Below, one piece after another: positions 41,601 through 51,085 of a stretch of DNA of 64,000 nt (positions within the stretch are counted from its first letter, which is position 1; each line of letters begins with the position of its first letter). The notes beneath the pieces are model-generated. The model was not told the DNA's origin, ran no database searches, and was given only the letters and a program-made list of their open reading frames with translations. A program made the translations under genes and the position numbers. Source of the stretch: Bedellia somnulentella (Eukaryota > Arthropoda > Insecta > Lepidoptera > Bedelliidae); NCBI GenBank assembly GCA_963576735.1, contig OY755196.1, forward strand, positions 7,669,912 through 7,733,911. Reading direction: 5' to 3'.

Positions 41601-44296
41601 AACATATCCTTTATATCCCCTGTTACAGCGACCCTGTCTTCCCTGAAACGAAGCATAATACCAAATAGTGATGATAAAAGGTCTGGTCCTGTCAGAAGAT
41701 AATCATTCAAACTATATCCTTTACTTTTAGCTGCGGCGTCAAATACCAAACGTAGCTTCTCCTTATTTGGGTTATCAACCCCAAAATGCGGCAAATACCA
41801 AACCTTAGACCCCGCAACTGTTTCATTGTTTCCTACTATTGACGCATAATTATTTTCTAATAAGTGACTGATTCTCTCATTATATCTTATAGCAAACTTC
41901 GGATCCTTATTCATTTTATTGTGAATATTCCTTAACCTATTCAACGCAACAGGGTAAGAATCAGTTAGCTCACAATTTTCATTTTTCCACGGCAAACCAA
42001 CATACCACTCACCATTAACGAGCACAGAAGTCTCGTCCAAGATAGCCACGGCGCGAGCATCATTTGCGTTCTCGCGAGATTTACATGATATACCCATTGA
42101 GTCCAAAGCGAAGGATTGTTTTACCTCATTGTACATCTCACGTAATAATTGCTCCTCGAGGTTTGGATGGCTGTCGTTTTGAGTGACAAAAGTGGCAGAA
42201 TTGTCATATGTAAAAAATGACCACTCACCTGCTGCGCACCGCGGAACACGTACCACACCATGTAAACACCACCCTAGGGGAGTAAGCGTAGCGGACGGCT
42301 CATTAGATCTACCTAATTGTATTTTCATTGGCGACATTAAATGATAGTTGTCCTGCCCTATTAGTATTTCAGGTTTTATGTTTGAACTTATAAACTCTGA
42401 ACGCAAACCTTTTAAATGAGTATACTTATTTATATCTACACACGAAATATCCTGGTAAGGTAAATTCAACTGATCAATACTCTGAGCTACAATATTATGA
42501 ACCCTATTGTCCTTGCCAGAAAGCTTAAAATTCAAAACAGTTGTACTACATTTTAGTTCGTTATCACACCATGCACCGCTCACTCGTAATGTTTTTTGTT
42601 TACCACATAAATTCAGACGATTTGCTAGTTCACTACTAACTAATGTCACCGTGGACCCGTCGTCGAGCAAAGCCGTAGTATCCACATAGCCATTTTTGCC
42701 ATATATACGAATAGGCAGCACTTTTAACAACACTTTCACTGGCGCGTTCGTGTTTACATGGGAAACAGTTTGTATTTCGGAGCTACTGGCGCACGCGCTT
42801 GTGCAAGTGCGCGCTGCCGCCGCCGTCGACGTCACTGCCTGCTGTTGTCCGCTGTCTTGCAATATCAAGGTCGCCCGGTTTTTATCTTCGGCGAAATGTA
42901 ATAACTGGTGATGTTCTCGACCGCACCCATCCTTGTCGCACACGGGAGCTGAACATGTATCGCGGCTGTGTCGAGCAGCTATACATTTATAACACAAGCC
43001 ATTACGTTTCACAAACTGCCATTTAGTCTTTCGCATGGCCTTTTTAAACTGTTTACATTCTGATATTTTATGTTTAGCTTTTCGACAGAATAAACATAAA
43101 CTGGAAGTGTCCGTATGCATCAAGAATGTTTTATTTTGCAGAGGTTTTTCGATGTTTATTGTACTGGCCGTAGCTGATATTTTCACTGCTTCTCGCGTTA
43201 AAAACTCTGACAAAATGACCAAGCGTGACTCATTGCTTTGCATGATACGATCATAACTGTAATCCGACCATTTTGAAATTAACACAGCGGGTAGTTTTGA
43301 CAAAATAATAGAAGTAATAGAGTTACCTCGTAAATATTCGTCCCTCTGAACCGCTTTCACTGCTTCCACAAAATTCTTTATTTTCACTGAGAAACTAATT
43401 ACTTCTTTATGATATTCGTTAGGCAGTGGTGTTAATTTTTTTATGTCATACATTATTCGGTTTATTATACAGTCAGGATTACCGAAACGAAGCTCCAAAG
43501 TATCCATAACTATTTCTGGCGATGTAGCACAGATAAATAAGCCACTGACCGCATCTTTTGCCGCACCTCGAAGACATCTCTTCAATCGCCCCAAGTTTTC
43601 AGCCTCCGTATATCTGCATAAGTGGGTAGAATCTTCATAGGTTTTTTTAAAATAAAGCCACTCCATCGAATCACCCGAAAAGTCGGGTAAATCTCTTGAT
43701 GTACTCAATCGACCAAGTAAATGACCGTTAGGTACATTATTCGCTGCAACCGACTTGGTAATATCCTTCAGCGCGCTAGTCAATTGCTGTATGGTGTAGT
43801 TGACATCAAATGTCGCCGCCGCGTCTTGTGCCGGGGGCCCGGGTAAACCATGGGAGACGCGCGGTCGTTCTACCGCCATACTTTTTGACAAATTGTCGTC
43901 CGGGTTTTCTTCATGCTCGGAGACCTTCTGACGTGACCTAGTGTAACTAGCCTGATTCTCCAACCAATTATCCAAGTCGCCTTCTTTTTGTGGACTGTAA
44001 TAACTTTTTTCCTCGAGTTCTGCATCTGCCATTGCCATTTGAACTTGAGCCTCCTTATCAATCAGGTCCATCTCGATGGCCGCCTTCTTGGTCGCTGCCT
44101 CCAACAGCACCTGCTTCTTCCGTAATTCCACGGAAGCCGATGACCTCTTTGTCGAAGCTCTACTGCTACCACAGGACAGTTTATGACGCAGATAACCTGC
44201 AGCAAGGTCTTCCTCCTGCTTTTCCGTACGCCTCGCAGCACGCTCCTCTCGGGCACTCATTTTCTTCTGTGGCGGAGTATCAAAAAGATTTGGCAT
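38690..44296 (-). CDS. BEL/Pao gag-pol polyprotein
   Basis: The open frame is 1888 codons up to 44356, but the first 13 lie in the LTR. The likely start is MPNLFDTPPQ at 44296 (residue 21), or MSAREERA at residue 33. Order, in residues of the long frame: a charged coiled-coil-like start (33-120); a DUF1759-type gag region (223-400); two CCHC zinc knuckles (421-434, 455-468) and a further Cys/His cluster; an aspartic protease with DDGS (565-568); reverse transcriptase with GDIKDMF and YMDD (990-993); RNase H with FSDAS, AEL and CDS acidic residues (1221, 1265, 1295); an integrase HHCC finger (1521-1561) and catalytic Asp, Asp, Glu (1594, 1656, 1706); then a C-terminal domain ending near VVEVRTASG. 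All key residues are present. Residues ~1163-1208, between RT and RNase H, form a low-complexity Ala/Thr-rich stretch. Product role: a particle-forming and self-copying polyprotein acting in the cytoplasm and then nucleus. Confidence 0.96.
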   Translation of the reverse strand: MPNLFDTPPQKKMSAREERAARRTEKQEEDLAAGYLRHKLSCGSSRASTKRSSASVELRKKQVLLEAATKKAAIEMDLIDKEAQVQMAMADAELEEKSYYSPQKEGDLDNWLENQASYTRSRQKVSEHEENPDDNLSKSMAVERPRVSHGLPGPPAQDAAATFDVNYTIQQLTSALKDITKSVAANNVPNGHLLGRLSTSRDLPDFSGDSMEWLYFKKTYEDSTHLCRYTEAENLGRLKRCLRGAAKDAVSGLFICATSPEIVMDTLELRFGNPDCIINRIMYDIKKLTPLPNEYHKEVISFSVKIKNFVEAVKAVQRDEYLRGNSITSIILSKLPAVLISKWSDYSYDRIMQSNESRLVILSEFLTREAVKISATASTINIEKPLQNKTFLMHTDTSSLCLFCRKAKHKISECKQFKKAMRKTKWQFVKRNGLCYKCIAARHSRDTCSAPVCDKDGCGREHHQLLHFAEDKNRATLILQDSGQQQAVTSTAAAARTCTSACASSSEIQTVSHVNTNAPVKVLLKVLPIRIYGKNGYVDTTALLDDGSTVTLVSSELANRLNLCGKQKTLRVSGAWCDNELKCSTTVLNFKLSGKDNRVHNIVAQSIDQLNLPYQDISCVDINKYTHLKGLRSEFISSNIKPEILIGQDNYHLMSPMKIQLGRSNEPSATLTPLGWCLHGVVRVPRCAAGEWSFFTYDNSATFVTQNDSHPNLEEQLLREMYNEVKQSFALDSMGISCKSRENANDARAVAILDETSVLVNGEWYVGLPWKNENCELTDSYPVALNRLRNIHNKMNKDPKFAIRYNERISHLLENNYASIVGNNETVAGSKVWYLPHFGVDNPNKEKLRLVFDAAAKSKGYSLNDYLLTGPDLLSSLFGIMLRFREDRVAVTGDIKDMFLRVKIRKEDQHALRFLWSSNSCDTPKTYVMNSLIFGANCSPFIAQYIKNKNGSRYSSSMPHVVDAICNYHYMDDYIQSLPNELTAIEMVKNISLIHKEGNFEIRNWISNSAAVLNSVPKKTWGNSICKFNIEGSISERILGMIWYPKDDLLGFDLSLKRIPQSIISGKQRPNKRVMLRVIMSVFDVLGFLTPFTVQGRIMLQDTWRLKVGWDEDIPDEIYRKWCQWLDLLKEMGNVRIPRYHMNMMMGDVTRESEIATIGRATATLEPTMHDATQEATSAYDDGVAAARNTQYNRLQLHIFSDASSKAMAAVAYWRWVDSNGKIYVSFIASKSRVMPVKPLTMPRAELQAALLAARLGKTLIEEHRLKPQQKFLWCDSTTVLHWIRNNERTYNTFEANRLGEIDECTSIKEWRYVPTKCNIADLATRESFEMNIFKTRWFSGPEFLHLEESLWPRDVIETKGKYCDNILVTQSSPLPANNFPIPDVCRFSSWLRLIRSTAMVLLFIAKCKKQSVKLDSAILEQAEHLLLRYAQQQSFENDLNIIKDKRCLPRSSKLRILSPFLDGNEIMRVDGRIKNAEVDIQVKNPIILDGRHCLTKLIVSHYHRKAAHCNQETVVNQLRQKYWIIKLRPTVKNVISKCMLCRIRKCTPQVPRMGDLPAARVAHHQRPFTHCGIDLFGPMEVTIGRRREKRYGVLFTCMTVRAIHLETVSSLTTDDLIMALRRMAARRGWPRFFYSDNGTNLRGAEKELRKSILDLDNTSLRDEGLNNGSDWVFSPPGSPHWGGVYERMIRGVKTSLRVILKERSPHPDTLATLLAEVESIINSRPLTYVNTDDPSCPESITPNHFLIGTSVSGPTIGKYDDTDLSLRKRWRSAQRLADMFWSRWVKEYLPTLLPRQKWNSEEKPLEVGNLVLVVDPNSPRCSWPKGLIARVFPGKDGRVRVVEVRTASGLLLRAATRIAPISVSDSC

Positions 44297-44298
44297 GA

Positions 44299-44315
44299 TC
44301 CGGCTCGAATGACCA
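44299..44315 (-). other. Primer binding site, tRNA-Tyr type
   Basis: The plus strand reads TCCGGCTCGAATGACCA. This matches my recollection of the insect tRNA-Tyr 3' end with CCA at all but one base. One base separates it from the 5' LTR. Confidence 0.75.
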
Positions 44316-44316
44316 A

Positions 44317-44579
44317 TGTAAGCTACTGAAGCTAGTTCCGGGATCACCCAAATCAAAGTCCAAAATATATCACAAAACGTTTATTCGATTTTGGAAACAC
44401 ACAAAAGACTTCGCCGTACAACCGTTAGATGCAGACTGACATAGCAAAACTACCTGACATTTTACATTAAAAATACATAACACCCACAAAATTTATAAAA
44501 ATGACAGATACTTATACATTCATAAAAATTCAAATTTAAAAACTGAAACTAACGCTAAAGCGCGCCGCCATCGCTTACA
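44317..44579 (-). repeat. 5' LTR of the BEL/Pao element
   Basis: Reads the same as the 3' LTR over all 263 bases by eye. It supplies the promoter for the minus-strand transcript. AATAAA is at 44380-44385. Confidence 0.95.
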
Positions 44580-44717
44580 ACGCTATTACAGTAATTCTAA
44601 AAGAAAACACGGGTATCATGACAATTTATGATAATAAAAAACAATCAAATTATTCCAGCGTAGAAAAGATATATATTATTAGTGTGTAGATATATTTTGA
44701 GTGTGTAGAGGTTAGTT

Positions 44718-44895
44718 CAGACTAAGAAATTCCTCAGCCACTTTTGGAAGTTGAGTGAGAAAAAGATTGTACAATAAAGGTAGTTTATGGTGGTGATAGT
44801 ATATGGTTCTCCAACCGCATCGCCCGAAAGACATTTAAAATGCCCAAATACCAAAAGTTGTCTGTTACGGAAACCCAGGAGAAAAAAATTGGGTG
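44718..44895 (-). repeat. SINE-A, tail lost
   Basis: Decayed, covering AAATTCCTCAGCCACTTTTG to TGGGTGATGC. Confidence 0.6.
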
Positions 44896-44937
44896 ATGCT
44901 TTTACTTACACAACTTTCAGAACGACAAAGTATAAAA

Positions 44938-45172
44938 CTTGTACACACGGCTTTGGATCCCTAGAAGGGGTAGCCAGAGCTAAGGAATTAAAAAAGAAAT
45001 CCTCAGCTACTTTTGGAAATGTTAGTGGGGAAATATGGTAATATAAAGATTGTTGGTGATGGGTCTCCAACCGCATCGCCCAAAAATCCCTTAAAAGCCC
45101 TAATACTGTTAGTCGCCTCTTACGTACGCCCACCGGTAGAAATAGGGTGGTGTTATTCTAAGCCGACACTAG
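44938..45172 (-). repeat. SINE-A, full length
   Basis: Complete, with an extra AAAAAGAAAT insertion in the CTAATTCC block. Confidence 0.87.
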
Positions 45173-45399
45173 TTATAGTTATAAAACTTGTTAAAAAGTA
45201 TAAAAGTATTAATGATTCTTGCTTTACTATGGACAATTAACAAAAACATAACGTAAGTAAGGACTACACTAATAGGACTACTAATTTCTAGTCTGATTGT
45301 AACATTTATTTATTGACTCTTTTTATTATTAGTCATTTGCGTTGGAATATGTTAACCGTATTTAATGTTTTATTTGTAGGAATTTTATGTTCTTTTTAT

Positions 45400-45697
45400 G
45401 TTTGTGGCAGATGCTCAATTGTTTTTTGTTTACCATAAAATGCTCTTAGGCTATACCTGAAAATCAGTGTTTTTGCTTTATAGCATTTATAAACGCTGAG
45501 TTATGGCCTAGTTTGTGTTACCATAGCGCACATACCTTGCACATTTGTAATTTGTTTTTTTTCTTTTATGATCACACATTTTTACTTTTTACTTTTATTT
45601 TTGTATGTGTTTATGTGTTTTAATGTGTTTAATGTGTTGTATGTGATTGTTATGATAACATAAATAAAGTTTTTATCTATCTATCTATCTATCTACA
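45400..45697 (+). repeat. LINE 3' end with TATC tail, copy 1
   Basis: Contains GTGGCAGATGCTCAATTGTT, then AACGCTGAGTTATGGCC, then AACATAAATAAAGTTTTTATC and five TATC units. Shared with 52976-53213. The AATAAA before the tail suggests a 3' untranslated end. Family not identified. Confidence 0.65.
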
Positions 45698-46080
45698 CCG
45701 TTACACGACCATTGTACTAGGTAATGACGAGATATTTAAAATGCGTTTTATTCCGAACCAATTTAAAATTTTTTCAATGGATAGATTTAATAAGAACTTT
45801 TACTCTATCTCTACCAAAAAGACAAAACAAAACTTTATCCCACGATCAAAAGTTTTCTAACGAAAATCTCGCGAAAATCAATATTGACACGTTTATGTAT
45901 GCCTCGAGGAAGTTTGGAACAACACGTGACTTAATCTGACACTGTTCAAACACGTGATTTAGTAGAAAGGAGCTTAAATCAAATAAGAAGCGCGTGCTGT
46001 GAATCTATAATTACTTAATTTTCCAACTTATACTCAATTGGCTGTTCCATTATGTTATGCAGAACATTCTGAAAGCCCAT
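45698..46080. other. No recognisable feature
   Basis: AT-rich. The 71-codon frame at 45724-45939 shows no family signature. Confidence 0.35.
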
Positions 46081-46082
46081 AT

Positions 46083-46393
46083 TGTCCCCACCTAGGGGCT
46101 CGAGTCTACCCTATAGGTATAGGGTGATTTGGCCTTAATCCCCCACGCTGGCAAATTGCGGGTTGGCAGACTAAAACGGACGGTTTACAGACTTTACGTG
46201 GACGACTACTACCGTGATATACTACTATACTACTCCGAATCATGGGATCATCTTAATTTTCGGATAATCAGGTGATCCAAGCCTATAACATCCTTCCAAA
46301 CTAGGTTAAATATTACAAATTAAATTTATGAGTTTATCCCCCGGGAATCGGATCCGAGACCTCCGTAATTTTCGTCAAGCGCTTAACCGCGAG
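46083..46393 (-). repeat. SINE-D (tRNA-derived), copy 2
   Basis: Near full length; see the copy at 31390. It has an extra ~25 bp block (ACGGACGGTTTACAGACTTT) relative to that copy. Confidence 0.8.
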
Positions 46394-46411
46394 ACTACAG
46401 AAACAGAAGAC

Positions 46412-46645
46412 ATAGTCACGGCTATATTTCATTATAAGGGGTAACCAGAGCTGAGGAATTATACATTTTTTCTTTTGGAAGTTGAGTCGGGAAAAGATGG
46501 TAAAATTAAAGGTTTTTGGTGATGGGTCTCCAACCGCATCGCCCATAAATCCAATAAAAAGCTCCAACTACTTACCCTTAGTCGCCTCTTACGACACCCG
46601 TGGGTAGAAAGGGGTAGCGACCTTCTAAGCCGGCACTACACGGCA
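46412..46645 (-). repeat. SINE-A, full length
   Basis: Complete, with the CCAATAAAAAGC subtype of the middle block. Confidence 0.87.
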
Positions 46646-46851
46646 ATGGAAACAGAAGACATTCCATACAAAATGTCTACTTCCCCATTTATATTTATAC
46701 TTCGGACGCCTGCCTATTAATTGAAAATTATGATTAATGTGTGTTTCTGTATTTCAGGTAATTAAAGAGTCTTCGAATAGCAGTTTGATACTACCGTTAA
46801 CGTAAGCTTTTCATTACCGTAAATAAAAATAGGCTATAATAAAATATAATA

Positions 46852-47076
46852 GCTGTGTAGTGTCGACTTAGAACAGCACTACAATTTTCGTGGGTATTCG
46901 TAAGAGGCGAGGGTATTTGAGCATTTTAAGTAATTTTATGGCGATGCGAATGGTGACCCATCGAGAAACGAGACTTTATTTCTACCATCTTGTCCCCTAT
47001 CAACTTCCAAATGTGGCTAACGAATAACTTATTCCGAAGTTCTGGCTATCCCACCTAGGGATTTATAGCCATAATT
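46852..47076 (+). repeat. SINE-A, decayed
   Basis: Several small deletions. The tail is lost after GGGATTTATAGCCATAA. Confidence 0.72.
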
Positions 47077-47282
47077 CATAGCCTCTGCCAACTCCAACGT
47101 AAATTAATGAGAAGATACCAGTAAGTTTATTTATACTTATTCCTTAACTTTGAGTTTATTGTATAAAGAATACGTGAGGCAAGAATCGTGTAATAAGCTG
47201 AAAGGAATCCCGCTGTCATAATATTTGCTCAAAATTTTTATTTACGAAATACCCAGATTTGCCTATATCAAAGGAATCATAT

Positions 47283-47478
47283 AAAATTGATCTTATATTA
47301 ATAAAACTTGTTTCAGTCAATTCATCAACATGCATACGTAATTGAATGTAAAACCAATACTATTATTGAAATGTCAGTAAAACACGCATACATTCGCATG
47401 ATATTTGACTGTTAAATAAACAAAATATTCGCTTTAGTGTCTGCTCACACAAATTTTATTAAATGATCATTTGTTAAC
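47283..47478 (+). mobile_element. Hel-2 fragment
   Basis: Central part only (GATCTTATATTAATAAAACT to CTCACACAAATTTTATT). Both termini are missing. Confidence 0.65.
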
Positions 47479-47483
47479 TGAAC

Positions 47484-47757
47484 CAACTGTGATAGCTCAG
47501 TGAGTGGAACACCGCCTATCTTGCAGGGTTGAGAATTCTAATCCCGGGTCGGGCCTACCCCAATTTGTCTTTTCTAAAGTCATATGAGTGGTTAATTTAT
47601 CATGATTATTAACGGTGAGGGAAAACATCGTGAGGAAACCCATATGGTACATTTTTACAAAACGGCGATCCATAAACGGCGTCCAAGTAAAACTTGGGTA
47701 CTCTGAACACCAGGTGACAATGCCAAGTGATGTTCAGAAATATTAGTCCCCTGACAA
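47484..47757 (+). repeat. SINE-B, decayed
   Basis: The head is a variant (ACCGCCTATCTTGCAGGGTT). Several internal deletions, and the tail is missing. Confidence 0.8.
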
Positions 47758-47786
47758 CGCTTGAATCTTTTGAATAAAAAAATAAC

Positions 47787-47877
47787 TTCCACATGTGGCT
47801 GAGGAGTTTCTAGCTATAAGGATCTGGCTACCCCTTTTTGGGATTTATGGCCGTGAGTATCTATCTGTATGTATGTA
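47787..47877 (+). repeat. SINE-A 3' fragment
   Basis: Second subtype, CTTCCACATGTGGCTGAGG to the ATGT tail. Confidence 0.8.
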
Positions 47878-48036
47878 TTCCAGTAAAATAACCAGTTAGC
47901 CGATGTAGTTCTTTCATAAAATGCCATTATAATAATTTATGAGCACAAAAGCCCACACCAAATGTTGTATTACTCTTAGATTTTTCACCAAATTGCTCAT
48001 AAACGGAAATTTTCACGTATATTATAGCAGAAGGCA

Positions 48037-48163
48037 TAGCACAGGCGCTATTTTATCGTCCATTATATCGATTAGATTGAGATGTCAGCATACGATACTA
48101 AGTAAGAGTGAAAGAGATGGCTGTTTTTAGCACGCGATATCTAGTTTAAAGGTTGCTCGTACA
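48037..48163 (+). repeat. Repeat Q, copy 2
   Basis: See 8954-9080. The order of the shared blocks is the same. Confidence 0.55.
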
Positions 48164-48200
48164 AGCTATGGAGGAATGGTTAAATATATTAATGTCATTC

Positions 48201-48422
48201 AATGCTGTGTAGTTTCGGCTTAGAATAGCATACCGACTAACGGTATTGGGGCTTTTAAGGAATTTTTGGGCGATGCGGTTGGAGAACCATCACCAACAAC
48301 CTTTATTTTACCAACTTTTCCCCACGCAACTTCCAAAAGTGCCTGGGGAAATTTTAATTCCTTAGCTCTGGCTACCCCTTCTAGGGATTTATAGCTGTGA
48401 GTATATGTTTGTGTGTATGTAT
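48201..48422 (+). repeat. SINE-A, 5' deletion
   Basis: Head joined to CCGACTAACGGTATTGGGG. The rest is intact with its tail. Confidence 0.85.
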
Positions 48423-48578
48423 TAATGTCAGTCATAAAATTTCCGTTTATGAGCCTATTTATTAATAACAGGGGTGAATTCAACAATAATAGTAAACCCG
48501 CAATACCTAACAAACTATTTATCTTTCACAACGACATTTTAACTTTTACGTTATTAATATTCAGCTAGTTTCAAAAGT

Positions 48579-48748
48579 TACCGTGTAGTGCCGGCTTAGA
48601 AATAGCACTACCCCATTTTAAGGGCATTTGCCTTTTGTCACAATCTTATCGTCACACAACTTCCAAAAGTCGCTGAGGAATTCCTTGCTCTGAAGTTCTG
48701 GCTACCCCTTTTATTATTATAGTCGTGAGTCTATGTACGTATGATAAC
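48579..48748 (+). repeat. SINE-A, heavily deleted
   Basis: Head, AACTTCCAAAAGTCGCTGAGG and a weak tail. Confidence 0.65.
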
Positions 48749-48849
48749 GAATCAAACTATCTTTTTCCTTGTCACAAAGCGACCTGATAAAACCTTCTAA
48801 CGTCACCCAATGACAACATAAAACACTCTAACAGAGAAAGTGATACTTA

Positions 48850-49345
48850 TAAACAGCCTCCAACAGACAAAACGGGTAAATGTATTTTCTTTAAACATTT
48901 GTAAGCTTCCTTTTTCTACACAATTATCTAGGGACTATTACTTTCAGTATATCTTGGCTTTTATACGTAACTTGAACTTGGTATCTTTTCTTTATTATCT
49001 TTTAGATTGTGTTTTCTTTGACATTGGAACCATATTTTAGAATGTGCCTGCGTTATATGGTCACCATTTTATGCCTGTCATATCACTCGGATTGAGAAAG
49101 TACAAAAAAAGTTTATTAAATCATTGGAATATAGGTGTAATAACAATTATATCAACTATAGCAATTCTCTTAAAACCCATAAATTGTCTTCTCTTTAAAA
49201 TTTACAAAAGCAGTGTGACTTAACGTTTCTTTACAAAATTTTGAATAATGATCAGTCTTCATTAAAAAATTCAAGTCATAAATTCATGATATCACTAATT
49301 ATAAACTTTGTATTAAATAATATTTGTTTATACTAATGACCGACA
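48850..49345 (+). pseudogene. Jockey-like LINE C-terminal remnant
   Basis: From 49033 the translation gives ILECACVIWSPFYACHITRI, then EKVQKKFIKSLEYR and LKTHKLSSL. The 'WSP.Y..HI.RIE.VQKKF' block is typical of the region downstream of reverse transcriptase in jockey-superfamily LINEs. Further on, CDLTFLYKILNN fits the same family. The YADD part is not found. It may derive from the same family as the fragment at 7225-8388, but the two do not overlap, so this cannot be tested here. Confidence 0.7.
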
Positions 49346-49664
49346 GTATAATAATTTCAATAAATAACTATAATATTCATAAATGTTTTTAGTCTATTTT
49401 TTTATCAATTATATGTGTTTTTATCTATATTTGCTTGCTTCTTGGCATGCTTGCTTGCTTGGCTGCATGTAAAGGGGGTGCAGAGTGTCGTGCCCCCTGC
49501 TTTGGTGGGTCGCAGGCAAAGAAAAGTTAGGTTATATTTAGCTAGGTTAGGTTAGAGTATGTTCTCGTATAAAACGAGCGAGCACCTTGAATGCATGATA
49601 AATGCATAATTGCATGCTTGCTTGTTTGTTAATCGTAGTAACGCAGTTACGAAACGATTTAAAT
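49346..49664. other. Simple-repeat rich stretch
   Basis: TGCTTGCTT repeats at 49430-49470 and 49610-49625, and GGTTAGGTTAG at 49542-49552. No gene. Confidence 0.5.
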
Positions 49665-49667
49665 TAT

Positions 49668-49922
49668 TTGATAGTTAGGCGTTTTCAACATTTGCATTCT
49701 ATCTAAAAAGATAGACAAGTGGCCTTTCGAATTAGTAATAATTCGGAGGTAGGAAACGCAAACACTACTTAAACGTGTAAAAGAAATAAAGGATAGAAGA
49801 ATTTCGCACTGGCAGCCAATTGACACGGTAGCTCAGTTGGCAGAGCGTCGGGGCGTTTACCCGAGGTCGCGGGTTCGATCCCCGCCTGTGTCGAAATTTT
49901 TCTTTCCTTTATTTATTCTTTA
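49668..49922 (+). repeat. Repeat T, single unit
   Basis: Carries the ~150 bp leader (AGTTAGGCGTTTTCAACATT), the tRNA-like part and the T-rich trailer. It is a solo version of the unit in the 29 kb array, diverged by several percent by eye. Confidence 0.9.
49822..49893 (+). tRNA. tRNA-like sequence with full cloverleaf (function doubtful)
   Basis: 72 bases fold canonically: acceptor GACACGG/CTGTGTC with one wobble, D stem GCTC/GAGC, anticodon stem TCGGG/CCCGA with loop GCGTTTA, T arm GCGGG-TTCGATC-CCCGC. Position 33 is C instead of the nearly invariant U, and the nominal anticodon would be GUU (Asn), although the body is not Asn-like. Probably a tRNA-derived repeat head. Confidence 0.55.
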
Positions 49923-49999
49923 TTTATTAATCACTTTCCCTGTTAGAGTGTTTTATGTGGTAATTGGGTGACGTTGGAAGGTTTTATCAGTTCACTTCA

Positions 50000-50224
50000 T
50001 TCATACATACATCGACTCACGGGTTTGAATCCCTAAAAAGGGTAGCAAGAGCTTTAAAACTTTTTGAAATTGAATGGGGAAAACAATGTAAAATAAAATG
50101 TTCTCGGTTATGGGTCTCGTACCTCATTGCATGAACACCACATTAAAAAGCCTTATACCCTTAGTTGCCTCTTACGAAACTCGTGGGTAAAAAGGGGTAG
50201 TGCTATTCTAAGCCAACACTACAT
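50000..50224 (-). repeat. SINE-A, decayed
   Basis: Contains CCCTAAAAAGGGTAGC to GCCAACACTACATAGC. Confidence 0.78.
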
Positions 50225-50489
50225 AGCTACACGTTATAATTGTGATAGAAATTTCAATATGAAAAGTATTTTGTAAGAATTAAGAACAATTAGTGGTCAT
50301 AGAATTGTCATGAAATAAGAAATTTTTAGATATCATGTTTTTCATAAAAGTTATATTTTGCTTAAAGCTAAATCACAGTGTCTGATCAAGCGAAAAGGTT
50401 CATAATCAGGTTATTTTTGAAGTTAAAACTATTCCTAGCAGACATAATTATCTATTATCTAAAACCACATTACTTAAACTCTTCTACCT

Positions 50490-50600
50490 ATTACGTAAGT
50501 GCACCGACCAAGCAAAACGTGGATGCTCTGAAAACCAGAAGTATTAGTACCTCAGCCAACCCATCCGAGGAAATACGGCGTGAACGTTTGAGTTTTGAGT
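50490..50600 (+). repeat. SINE-B 3' fragment
   Basis: Contains ATTACGTAAGTGCACCGACC to ACGGCGTGAACGTTTG, with a deletion of the GTGACA block. Confidence 0.7.
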
Positions 50601-50676
50601 TGAGTTAATAAAATAAATTATTCAGACCACGATATATCATAAATCTCAGGTTAACAACACTTCCCGCCAAAACAAA

Positions 50677-50820
50677 ATGGCGACCATACAAGTCAATGAC
50701 CTTCACACAAGAGAAAGTTTACAAGCAATTTGTCGGGATAAAGACCCGTATTTTAAGGAATTTCGTGAATTTCTTGTTCTCTATATTAAGTTAGTTTACT
50801 GGGAACGTGTTTGCAACTAG
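50677..50820 (+). other. Short open frame with good start context, unassigned
   Basis: 47 codons from ACAAAATGG to a TAG stop: MATIQVNDLHTRESLQAI, then CRDKDPYFKEFREFLVLY and a hydrophobic end. The preceding CCGCCAAAACAAA resembles an untranslated leader. It could be the first exon of a host gene or chance; no family recognised. Confidence 0.25.
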
Positions 50821-50923
50821 TTTGCGAGGCAATTTATTACCGTAGACATAACGTGATAGCTGTTTGTGAAATCTAACTTATGATGTTCTTAGATTAAGCA
50901 AAAGCTACAAAGACAAAAAAAAA

Positions 50924-51085
50924 ACAAAAAGTTTATTTTTCAAAATTTAGTTAAATACCAACATTTTTTAACGTATTTTTTCTTAATTTATCATTAATCC
51001 GTTGCTTCGGAAGGTGTTCGTAAAGAGAAGAAGCAACGAAGAAAATCTTTACATTCACATTATTTCATTTTTTCAAAATATGGTT
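50924..51085 (-). repeat. Repeat R, copy 2
   Basis: Pairs with 13930-14110 and shares ATTTATCATTAATCCGTTGC. Confidence 0.55.

Larger units (their letters stand above)
38409..44579 (-). mobile_element. BEL/Pao LTR retrotransposon, structurally complete
   Basis: A 6171 bp element with two 263 bp LTRs that I read as identical, a 5 bp target duplication ACGCT (38404-38408 and 44580-44584), a primer binding site, a purine-rich tract and one uninterrupted gag-pol frame. No envelope-like frame is present. Identical LTRs and an open frame indicate a very recent insertion; activity is inferred, not shown. Confidence 0.97.

Noticed and set aside
38721..44298. Plus-strand frames within the BEL/Pao element
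   Set aside because: Antisense shadows of the gag-pol frame.
49542..49552. GGTTAGGTTAG, like the insect telomere repeat
   Set aside because: Only two units, with no extension, and in a simple-repeat context.
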